Shown: positions 37,840-47,378 of the stretch, one piece after another | Numbering within the stretch: position 1 is the first letter of the stretch | Layout: each line of letters begins with the position of its first letter | NCBI GenBank assembly: GCA_026075535.2 | Contig: AP026544.2 | Span: 7,192,001 to 7,256,000, forward strand | Source: Tricholoma matsutake | Taxonomy: Eukaryota; Basidiomycota; Agaricomycetes; Agaricales; Tricholomataceae | Reading direction: 5' to 3' | DNA: 64,000 bases | Notes under the pieces: model-generated | The model's database searches: none | Told to the model about the DNA's origin: nothing | What the model saw: the letters and a program-made list of their open reading frames with translations, nothing else | Translations under genes and position numbers: made by a program

Positions 37840-38240
37840 TACACCACCATTACACACTTCCATGACACCAGCACACCACACACATCGCCGACACAACCAC
37901 CCTCGCTGCCGACACAGCCACCTACAGCACATAAACAACTCACCAACACCAGACATACCAATGTCTGTGTTACATTACTACACCACTGTTAAACACTTCC
38001 ACGGTGCCAGCACAGCCACACACATTGTTGACACAGCCACTGGTGATAGTCACCAACACCAGATATACCAATGTCTGTGTTACAGTGAGTTATGGCCACC
38101 CTACACTGCCAACACACTCCCATGGCACTGACACAGCCACACACATCGCCGACACAATCACCCTCGCCACCGGCACAGCCACTGGTGGATATGACAACAA
38201 CAACCGGCGACATGCATCCTGGCAACGGCACCATACATCC
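37840..38240. repeat. Degenerate satellite, period about 120-135 bp
   Basis: About three imperfect units, with starts near 37840, 37975 and 38096. The segment caccagayataccaatgtct occurs twice (37947 and 38051), and CACACACATCGCCGACACA-type blocks recur. The sequence is C- and A-rich and has no coding support. Confidence 0.6.
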
Positions 38241-39305
38241 TTATTACCCTTCTATCCACATCCAGCAGTGCCGACATTATCCTATTGATGCAGTACCTTC
38301 CTATTTTGTGACTATGCCCAATGCGGCCTTCCCAAATCACACACTACGCTTGATGCAGCCTTTTACTTACACAGTCAACCTTTTTCTTATATATTACTTA
38401 TTTTTATTCCTTAACCTTCGTTCCTACTTCCATGCAATGAAGGTATAGTAACTTCCTATTCTTTTATTTGTAGTAACTTATGGTTCCTACTTCCATGCAA
38501 CAAAGATAATTTGATCCTGTCTTTTAGTAAACCTAAGTCTAGTGTAGGCTGCCAAACTTGGCAACCTTCCAAGTTGACTGGACCAAAAAAATGACCAAAA
38601 CCCAACCCAACCCAACCGATTGCAACTGGACCATCAGTTGCAGTTGCTCAGTTTCGAACCTGGTTGAGTTGCCAGTTGCCTCATTTTAAAAATATTAAAA
38701 AACTGTTAGAAAACTGGTTGCAATCGGTTGCAACCAGTCTTCTACCCATATAATACTTCATAACTAATAGTACATACATTAAAAGTAAAAGAACTAATAT
38801 AAGTACTATTGTCACTATGTAACTATGTTTAACCTACTTTGTAATGGGCAATTGAACAAGCCTGGGGGAATAAATACTTGTTTCATGAGTGCTTATATAC
38901 CTGTGGCTGTGCATGGACCATTTGGTCATGCTTGCACTGCCAAAAAAAAAGTGCCACCACTGTTTAGACCATTCCCATGACACCACAATCACTTCAGTTC
39001 TTTCCACACCCATCCCAAGACCACAAGCCCACAAACAATTTGAAACAAATGAACGAACGAACACAGAGCAAGTGGCCCAAACAATGCTAGTCTGTTGTTT
39101 GGGCTGTAGGGTGTGTTTTTTTTTCTTTACTACTTCTACTTACTAACTGTTTCTTATTCTTTTTAGGTCCTTGTCTTTTGCTATGGATACTGCTCATCAC
39201 CAACGACACTATGCCCTATGCTGTGCCTGTGAGCCTCTGCTCGCAGGGTGGCAATGGGTTGTGTTTCTAGCCATGGCTGATGCCACATCACAGCACTATC
39301 AACAG

Positions 39306-39380
39306 GGACAACACCAACAGGAGTGACACCACCAACACCAATGGGGGTGATGCCACCAACACCAACGGGGGTGATGCCAC
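39306..39380. repeat. 24-bp tandem repeat, about three copies
   Basis: The unit ACCAACACCAATGGGGGTGA plus TGCC is repeated in imperfect copies. Related blocks with GTGAGCCTCTGCTCGCAGGG flank it at about 39227 and 39588, and a diverged copy lies at 41064. Confidence 0.6.
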
Positions 39381-39779
39381 CTAGCTCAGAACTTTGTGAC
39401 CACAAATGAATGAATACAGAGTGCCCAATCGATGACTAGCATCGTTTGGGCCCCGGGTATGTTCCTTATCATTGATTTCTTTTTTTTTACTAACCAACTT
39501 CATTTCTGTTTTAGGTTTGATAACAACAACAACATCACCTCCCCTCCATCACCCCTGCAAGCCACCACCTGCCCTACACTGCCGCTGTGAGCCTCTGCTC
39601 GCAGGGTGGCAATGGGTCTTATTCCTGGACCGAGATGAGTGCCACATCACACAGCACCACCACCCCACCTGCAAGCCACTGCTCATAGGGGGAGATGGAG
39701 GTGCTGACAATGGGGCTGGGAAACAACAACATGAACAACAATGAAGGCACAACACATGACAGGGACAACGAACAATGGG

Positions 39780-39975
39780 TGACAATGAATGACAGGAACA
39801 ATGACAAATGGCAGGGATGATGAATGGCAGGGATGATGAATGGCAGGGATGATGAATGGCAGGGATGATGAATGGCAGGGATGACAAACAGCAGGGATGA
39901 CAAACAGCAGGGATGACAAACAGCAGGGATGACAAATGGAAGGGATGACAAATGGCAGGGATGACAAATGGCTAA
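39780..39975. repeat. 17-bp minisatellite, left part
   Basis: Tandem copies of GATGATGAATGGCAGGG and the variant GATGACAAACAGCAGGG. The array is cut at 39976 by a TIR-bounded insert and resumes near 40914. Confidence 0.85.
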
Positions 39976-40910
39976 GGCATGACTCGGGTACAGGTAACAC
40001 TGTGTGTTTCTGCTTATGGGTATGCTCGGGTATGGGTACAGGTTTGGATTTCCATACCCGAGGCAAAACCGTACCCATACCCACGGTGTTACAGGTATCA
40101 CGGTACCAGTCCAATGGTCACATGTTTTATCAAATGACTTTGTTGATCAACATCAACAACAACAACAATGGCTCAATGACAATGACAACTGCTACCAACA
40201 TGCCCCCCTCGTTTTAAATGTGACTGGGGGGTGTTTTTTCTACTAGACAACGATGACATGCCCCCCTCGTTCTAAATGCGAGTGGGGGGTGTTTTTTCTA
40301 CTAGGCAACAACAATGACAACTACTACCAACATGCCCCCCTCGTTCTAAATGTGAGTGGGGGGTGTTTTTTCTACTAGACAACAATGACATGCCCCCCTC
40401 ATTCTAAATGCGAGTGGGGGGTGTTTTTTCTACTAGGCAACAACGATGACAATGGCCCCCTCTCATCAACAACAGCCCCCTCTAGTCAACAATGGCCCCC
40501 TCTAGTCAACAACGGCCTCCTCTAGTCGACAATGGGTGCAGCATCACCACTACCACCCCCTCTCACTCACAAATGCGAGTTGGGGGTGGTTCTTCATCTT
40601 TTTCTCTCACAATGGCTGCCAAGTCATGACTACCACCCCCTCTCGCTCACAAATGCGAGGTGGGGGTGTTTCTTAGTTTGCCAGTACATCACCGGTACCA
40701 CCCCCCCTCGCTCACAATTGCAAGTTGGGGGTGGTTCTTCATTGTATTTAGATATATTTAGAGTTATAATAAATTATTAATGTCATACCCATGGGTTTCA
40801 ACCAAAACCCCCCCATACCCACAGTAAAACCACACCCATAACCATAACAGGTACAGTGTTCATGGGTATGGGTACACAAAATTATACCCAGGGGTTACCC
40901 GAGTCATGCC
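39976..40910. mobile_element. TIR-bounded insert inside the minisatellite
   Basis: 935 bp bounded by a perfect 15-bp inverted repeat, GGCATGACTCGGGTA (39976-39990, and its complement at 40896-40910). Next to each end are further GGGTATGGGTAC / GTACCCATACCC tracts. It has no coding capacity. Clear target duplications are not visible, perhaps because the target is itself repetitive and diverged. The interior is a hairpin array. Confidence 0.7.
40196..40745. repeat. Array of hairpin-forming C/G-tract repeats
   Basis: Four units of the type TGCCCCCCTCG ... CGAGTGGGGGGTGTTTT start at about 40201, 40259, 40333 and 40390. They are followed by four CCCCCTCTAGTCAACAATGG-like short units and then three units CACCCCCTCTCGCTC ... 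GCGAGGTGGGGGTG. Each larger unit is an inverted repeat able to fold into a C-tract/G-tract stem. Confidence 0.75.
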
Positions 40911-40913
40911 CTA

Positions 40914-40965
40914 CAAACAGCAGGGATGACAAACAGCAGGGATGACAAACAGCAGGGACAGGACA
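40914..40965. repeat. 17-bp minisatellite, right part
   Basis: Copies of GATGACAAACAGCAGGG continue the array interrupted at 39976. Confidence 0.85.
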
Positions 40966-41701
40966 ACAGCATGCCTCACCCTTGCTACAAACTCGAGACG
41001 GTGGGGCATTTTTTTTGTTATCTTTTTCTTATGTTTTCTCTTTCATCTCCTACCTACACCGCTGTGAGCACCTGCTCACAGGGTGTAAATGCATTGATTT
41101 TATTTAATATACTTAATTAAATTACCTGTAAATTACCTGTAAACTACCTGTAAACTACTGACAGACCAGTTGAGACCTGGTACCCAACCGGTCTCGACCA
41201 GTCTTGACTGGTCCAGTTTAAATTGGTTGCGGTACAACAACCAGACTGATGTGAACTGGTCATGTACAGTTCGGTCCAGTTGACTGGACTTGAGGGTGCA
41301 GTCCGAACCAGTTGCAGTTGCGGTTGCACCTGATCAAGGTCCAAAAACTGGACTGAACCGGACCTTAAAACACTAATTTGGCAGGTTTATTTGTACATAG
41401 TTATGTTTTCAAACTCAGTTAGGTCGACACACGACTACTGGCAATGGTCTGATGTAGTCTGGATTAATTGGCATGCATCTGAAGGGTGCTCTTTTCAGAT
41501 CACATGTTGGCACATGTTGATTTCCCTTTTATGGTCATCTGGCTGGGCACATCTCTACCAAAACCTCTTGAAGGGCACTGCAATCATATATTATTGGCAG
41601 GTAGATGTTTTCCAAGGTCTAAATATCCTCGCAATCACACAAAACAGTAAGAATTCATAGGAGGCTCCATCACATGACTGAGGTTCAGGTGTCAGTGACT
41701 G

Positions 41702-41718
41702 GATTGTATCTTGAGCTC
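41702..41718. repeat. Target-site duplication of the SINE, left copy
   Basis: gattgtatcttgagctc, identical over 17 bp to 42066-42082. Confidence 0.9.
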
Positions 41719-42065
41719 AGGGGCACGATGATGTAGTGGCAACCATCGTACTTGGCCTAGGCCCTGTGACCAACTGACAATAGGCAGGAGGTCTCGAGTT
41801 TGAATCCCACCCCTGTTCAGCCACCGGGGGGTTTTAGTGGGTATTATCCAATCCCACACTACTGTAATCATACAGTGTGCATAAAATGCATTTCCTCCCT
41901 GGTAACCCTACTCTGAGGTTCAAATTCCTCAAAATCCCTAAGCAGGCAGCAAGAGCAGTAACATTGTCATCCCCATATTAAGCAGGATGGTCTTCCAGAA
42001 ATGGAATTCTAATGTCTCAAAGCCTCCCACAAATTGTGGGAAAAATGCTTCCACCAAAAAAAAAA
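41719..42065 (+). mobile_element. tRNA-derived SINE with A-tail
   Basis: A 347-bp retroposon flanked by a perfect 17-bp direct repeat. The head looks like a tRNA gene with internal RNA polymerase III promoter: box A-like TGATGTAGTGG (41729-41739) and box B GAGTTTGAATCC (41796-41807). A tRNA-unrelated body follows and the 3' end is a run of ten A (42056-42065). The intact duplication and A-tail argue for a young insertion mobilised in trans by a LINE reverse transcriptase, which is not present in the window. Confidence 0.88.
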
Positions 42066-42082
42066 GATTGTATCTTGAGCTC
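42066..42082. repeat. Target-site duplication of the SINE, right copy
   Basis: gattgtatcttgagctc, immediately after the A-tail. Confidence 0.9.
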
Positions 42083-42787
42083 TAATGGGGCTAAATATTA
42101 CAGGGCAGCATATTACCAGACGGTCTTAGTGCGAAATGCAGAGAACACTGTGGAATTTGTCCTTTCAACCCATCAATTGTAGGGATGTGGCTGAAAAAGG
42201 AAATTCAACACGTGCCTTCACGTGCGTCGGAAAGAAGGCTTCCGGCCGTGCCAATTAAATCAGACTACAATTGAAGTAGATCGACTGTCATCGACATCAT
42301 TGTTATGGGAGACTAGGTCTGACGCACTTCCCAGCGACCAAAATAATCACGGAGGATTAAGGCCGTGAAAACCAGATTCCAGGATCCTCGCCTATCTCTG
42401 CAATACAGGAAGAACTCTCCCGACTGTAGAACACAATATACGTGATCCATCTGCGTATAAAGAACTGAGGTGTCTGTGATTCCATCTGGTCATGTATATA
42501 TACTGTAGGTATGAGTATGATAATGTGTTGAAAGGGATCGAGATACGCATCGCGACACCTCTTCCTTCGATACTTCACACTCTATACTTATAATACTACA
42601 AGACGTGCCTAGCAGGTTCACATGGTGTGTTGTATCAGAAGTAACATCACCTGACCCAATCATGACAAGTCCGACAGGTTACAGAATGGTATACAGGAAG
42701 ATAACACAACAAAATAAGTAAAGGCATATTGGATACATAAGTAAAAGATACAGAATAAAAGATCCGCAGTGTCCCATTCTGGCCCAC
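42083..42787. other. No recognisable gene; 3' flank of the next gene
   Basis: A short minus-strand frame (42357-42578) has no domain. The right part is probably the 3' UTR of the minus-strand gene ending at 42788. Confidence 0.35.
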
Positions 42788-43640
42788 TTAAGAGAAAGAA
42801 CCATGGATCAGTGCATCCCATGCGCTCTTGGATTGCAAAGTTTGGAGGAACTTGGCCTTCGGGGTGCCTGACCCCGATCCCGAGGATCCTGTCGATTCGG
42901 GGGTAGAGACGGCCGGAACAGCCCAAGGCTGTGGGGCAGAGACAGGTTTGGGAGCGCGAACGGCGTATACTTGTCCTTGATCTGTTTCAGGGCGATCAGA
43001 CACTGCAGGCTCAGGTAAAGTCAGAGGAGGAGAGAGAGGAGGAGACGATTCTCGTGACTTGGCAGGCTGCAAAGATGCTGGAGACGATGGAGACGAGCTG
43101 GATCGCGAATGATCACTTGATTCCTGGTATAGACTGTTAGATCCTCTTTGTTGCTACATGAAGGTCTTACTGACGGAGTGACCTAATCGAGACGGAGTGT
43201 GAGGGAAGAAAGGGTTTCGTGGGTGAAGTAAGGCGTCGGTACGTCCAGCATCAGCGCCATGGCCTGGGATCGAGCATGGAGGAGTCGACGGTGTAAACGA
43301 TGCTGGATGTGCAGGACTTGCTGTCCCTGAGCGCGAACTAGGTGTATAGGGCCTTTTCTTGAGAGGTGAAAGACAATGGAGGGTAGAATGCAAGTGACGA
43401 AACTATAAGGTGCTACGCACTGGTGTAAGTATGCTTCCGAGGGCCAGCCTTAGTGCCTCCTTATGCTGCACATTCTTGTTTGCCTGACTGTGATCGTGCT
43501 CGTTATACTTCTCAGGCGTGCGCACCACCTCTGGTCTATCGTGTACCCGGACAGGCTAGACGCCCGACGTGATATATTTCAGCTACAGGAAGACATAGAA
43601 TAAAAGTATGAACAGACCATAAGATTAAAGTGTTACCGTC
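42788..43640 (-). CDS. Hypothetical Ser/Pro-rich protein, conserved C-terminus
   Basis: Minus-strand gene assembled from at least three exons. The first recognisable one has VRVHDRPEVVRTPEKYNEH and EALRLALGSILT (43.44-43.55 kb). The second has LKKRPYTPSSRSG, RNPFFPHTPSRLGHSV (43.15-43.39 kb). The last is Ser/Pro-rich and ends with KFLQTLQSKSAWDALIHGSFS and a stop at 42788. From memory this combination is typical of a small conserved basidiomycete protein without assigned function. A TAG just before the first exon is best read as the splice acceptor. The true start codon was not found, so the 5' boundary is provisional. Confidence 0.55.
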
Positions 43641-45485
43641 CTCCTTTTTCACCCTGAGGGGTAAAAGTTAAGAGAAACGATATTTAGAATAGAGCTGAAT
43701 GCAAGTGCAAGAGTCGAAGACACTGACAAATCTCGGCAAATACCCCGCAATTCTAATGCTTATATCATCCCCCTCACAAGTTTCGTTTCCGTTTTTGTCA
43801 AAAAGGGTTACAAAGCTCCTGTACATCAGCGCGTGTATATATGGAGGGTCAGCCTTCAAAGTTTCACTGAACGTTTGGATCCGTCAGGATAAGCTAAGTA
43901 GTCATTATGTCAATCCAAGATGTACTAATAGTAAAGAGGGATGGTATGTTTCATGTTTACTTAGATACGACTTATCTTGGTACACCCCTGATCCCTTTCC
44001 GGACAAAAAATTGGATTTTGAGGTCTGAAGGCCAGCTCAGTTCCAGACAAGAATGGGTTTGAAAGTGTGAAAGGCCAGGTCCTTTCCGGACAAAATTCAG
44101 TGCAGTTGTGAGCAAACATACACTCTGCCAGGATAGGAATGCCACAGAGCGATCAAATGGCGCGCCTGGATACACAATGAATCACGTACAGTCTGCATGA
44201 AGGACAGCACAATATATCAGTAAATCCTTTCAAGCCCTCGAGTGAACCACATACAGACTGAAAAGTTGAAATCAAACAGTGCGATTAGCAATAATTTCTG
44301 CAAAAACATGACATACAGTCCATATATAGGAGTCAATCACTGAGTGAGGCGTTCAAATGTGTTAGTGCTGGTTCTTCTCACAAGAAAGTAGGGGAAAAAA
44401 GGCATCTTCGGCGACCCTTGGGGTCAGCCAGAAGAGCCGCCATTTATTCGTATCTCCAAGGAGACCAAAAAAGAACAGAGTGCTGTAACACTGTAAGAGA
44501 ACGAGATACGAAGAGAGAGCAACGAAGAGGAGTTGTCTCATAATTCTCGTTCCTCTCCCAAAGAATAGGAGAAGTCAGACTTAGTGAAGAACTCAGTTCA
44601 GCGTGAACTATTGGTGCACGCGGTGCAAGGAGACTCGAATGCCAGAGCACGCAGTGCTATTCTGTGGCGTGCACGCGGTGCAGGAGACACTAGGTGTCGT
44701 CGTATAGAGCGCTTTCCATTGAACTTGCGTAAACGGACTTTAAACTCGATTAAGATATACAAAAAGAGATTGCATACCTTTTTAGAACTCTGATCATGCG
44801 ATGATCATTGAAGCAGTGCTATTCGTCGACCAGAACAACATACCCACTGGCGATATCGACGACAAATGGCATGGTCAGCGGAGAAACCTTTACCTAATAG
44901 AGGATGAAAACGTACGAAATCTTCGACCTGTTAACACGCATGACCATACAGAAAATGCATAGCATTGTACTTACAATACATACAAGTTTACCAATCTGCG
45001 GAGCACAGTTGCCCTCCAACTTTATGATATACGAGATAACGTACAACCTGAATGGATGTCAATTTGTAGCCCCATACAGACACATTGAAAAGAGCACACA
45101 CCATCGTCTTGGCCTCGAATACGGGTTTGAGGTGGAGAGGATGGAGGAAACGAGGAATCAGATAGACGCTATCGTTACATAACGCTCAAAAATATTGCAC
45201 GTGATCGTTTAGACGCCTTCACCGCTTTTCTTTGATTTAATTTTAATTTTATTTAACTCTGCTTTACTCCTAGTGTTCGACGAGGTTTAGGTTGTCCCGC
45301 ACCTGAGTTATTATGTAACGTAGTCGACTTATATCCCAGCGAGCAGTTGTATATTAGTGAAGGATTGTCTTCCCTAACGGTGCTACAAGACACTTGAGGT
45401 TGTCAGGCTAAGCGCTTAGCGGGCAAGTTGTGTACCGAATAAATTGAATGCAAAAAATATTTAATAATGCAATGCAAAACACACA
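43641..45485. other. Long stretch with no recognisable gene
   Basis: May include the first exon and promoter of the gene to the left. Short frames at 43699-44028, 44584-44793 and 44904-45182 lack domains. A repeated CTTTCCGGACAAAA motif occurs at about 43996 and 44091. Confidence 0.35.
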
Positions 45486-47245
45486 TCAACGTATAGTGCA
45501 GCTATCGAACGCACTCTCCCGGCCCACGTCCTCCCTCTTGCCCCACACCTGCCACATCTTGATCGTCTCGTCCTTCGGACACACGGTGAAAACATTCTGC
45601 CCACCGGGGCCCACACAGCTGTGCGTCACCGGTCCAAAGTGCGCCATCGTGAGGTGCATCAACCGCTTACCGGACGGGTACTCATGCACTGCAATGGCGT
45701 TTGTCAAAGGTGAAGGTGTAAGTTTGAGGGTGGGTCGCTGAGAGGGCGCTTGTGATACTTGTGATGTGGAGGTTGAAGCTAGGGTGGATAAGCGTGTCGA
45801 TGATGGATGTTTGGGGAGGGATGAACGGTTGAAAGAGATTCCATGTGTGCTGAGGAGTTCTTTGCAGTGCGTGGACCAGTGGAGGGATAGGACAGAAGTG
45901 TCAAGAGGGAGAGTAAGGAAAGGTGAGGGCGGTAATAACGTAGAGGAAGAGCAACTCCAAACGCGGATTTTCCCTTCGGGAAAAATACTCCCTGTCGCGA
46001 GAAGGTCAGGCTTCCAGGGACACCAAGCCAAAGCCTATCAAAGAGAGTGAACAATGATCATACACAACAGAAATGCAGAACATCACCTTCACCGGTCCAC
46101 GATGCCGCATCTTCGGGCCATGTGTGTTCTCGTCCAGAAGCTGTTTCCCCGCCCTCTTATCCCAAACATACACAACGCCCAAATCATCCCCACTCGCAAC
46201 GAGCAACCCATCCGTACTCCATTTGATCCCCAACACCTTACCCTTATGCGCCGACACCCGCCTTGCATCCGTCTTCTTACGCACATCAAACAGCGAGATC
46301 GTCCCATCGTACGATCCCACCGCCAGCAAATCCTCGCACCAGTCCAACCCGCCCACCCCCGTCCACTTGTCCTCTCGCCACATCCGCATAAACTTGCCCG
46401 CACCACCCTGATGCCCCGCGTCCCACACCTGGACGACACCCGTAGTAGTCCCCGATGCGAAGATGTTCTCCCTGCCTTCCCCCGCCCACTCGATCGCGTG
46501 CAGATGCCCTGCATTGTTCACTTGAAGCGTGCAAAGGTGGGATACGAGGCGAGTTTCAAGGTCCTGATAGAATATGTCATTCCCGGATGCGACTGCGATG
46601 AGATTCCGCCTAGACCATGTGATCGGGCATGCGTACTGGTCGTCGGTGATGCCGGGTCCGTCTAATGTCAGGGTGCACTGTTTGCGTATCGCCAGGTTTT
46701 CGGTGACGGATGTCGGACGTGGCCGCGGTGGAGTATGGAAGAGGGAGGAAACGCTCCGGCGTAGAAGGCCGGCCATGTTCATCTCATCGCGACTGCCGAA
46801 TGGTATACTCCCTTGATTCTCTTTATTCTTGAAGCTGAAAATACGGTCATCTGTCAGACCGAACTGGCGGCTGATCCGATTGGTACGAGGGGTGACATTG
46901 ATGGGTATAGCACTTTTCGGCCGCGAGGGCACGAAGCGGTCTACCTTGAAAGGCACTGCAGTGTCAATGGCGTAAGGATGATTAGCAATGAGATACAACA
47001 CGTACCGAATTTGTCACTGAGCTGAGGTTAGTTGTACCTCTGAAATCTGGTTGCAGATCTAGATCTACTAGCAGAGATGTGCGTCTTCGTTTTGCAGAAG
47101 AGAAATTTGGAACGGGTGCATGAGACGAAGCACGTTTCCCCGGTGGCAAAGGAGTTTCGGTTGTCCATTCTGAGAGCTGATTCCTTCTACCAGCCAAAGT
47201 CAGCGAAGGTCCAATTTGTAGAGACCATAAGACTTACGAAGTCAT
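45486..47245 (-). CDS. APC/C activator of the Cdc20/Cdh1 (Fizzy) family, copy 1
   Basis: Minus-strand WD40 gene. Start ATG at 47243-47245, where a tiny first exon (MTS) is joined across a GTAAGT intron to RNQLSEWTTETPLPPGKR. After the next intron come the C-box VDRFVPSR, a KEN motif (FKNKENQG) and then the beta-propeller: DDQYACPITWSRRNLIAVAS, TGVVQVWDAGH, DLLAVGSYDGTISLFDVRKK, KWSTDGLLVASGDDLGVVYV, ALAWCPWKPDLLATG, KIRVWSC, ETIKMWQVWGKRED. The protein ends CTIR, the Ile-Arg tail that docks on the APC/C. Known role: substrate recruitment to the anaphase-promoting complex for cyclin and securin turnover. The KILDAPG-type propeller start is altered, so it may be a divergent or meiosis-specific (Ama1/Mfr1-like) member rather than the mitotic Cdc20 or Cdh1. 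It is divergently arranged with the F-box gene. Confidence 0.85.
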
Positions 47246-47378
47246 TCAAAATCTTCCTCAGTCGTCTACCAAGTTGGCGTCTCGACGTCAAGACCTATCG
47301 CGGTCATGTGATTCTTGAAAAGAAGCACGTGCCTTCTTACATAAGATCGGTTACTTAGGTCACTTAACTTCGACCCCG
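47246..47378. promoter_or_regulatory. Short divergent intergenic region
   Basis: Only 133 bp separate the start of the Cdc20-like gene (-) from the start of the F-box gene (+), so both promoters must share or overlap this segment. It includes an inverted motif cgatcttatgt-like near 47340, with no assigned factor. Confidence 0.45.

Larger units (their letters stand above)
38540..41375. mobile_element. Possible hAT-like element or nested repeat composite
   Basis: The left side starts TAGTGT (38540) and the right side ends ACACTA (41375). Both borders carry several hundred bases of degenerate GGTTGCAACTGG / CCAGTTGCAGTTGC palindromic sequence (38.56-38.75 and 41.16-41.36 kb), typical of degenerate hAT termini in mushrooms. 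The flanking 8-mers do not match. The interior is a patchwork of minisatellites and a smaller TIR-bounded element. No transposase frame survives. Treat the outer borders as tentative. Confidence 0.35.

Noticed and set aside
39549..40114. Minus-strand frames rich in CHPCHSSSLPFI-like repeats
   Set aside because: They are translations of the 17-bp minisatellite: 17 is not a multiple of 3, so all three frames stay open and look repetitive without being genes.
39780..40965. CRISPR-like array
   Set aside because: The repeats are contiguous without unique spacers and the genome is eukaryotic.
41719..41830. Functional tRNA gene
   Set aside because: The box A to box B distance is long, no cloverleaf closes, and the flanking duplication plus A-tail show a SINE.
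46054..46665. Plus-strand 203-codon frame
   Set aside because: Antisense of the WD40 propeller of the Cdc20-like gene, which has conserved motifs on the minus strand.
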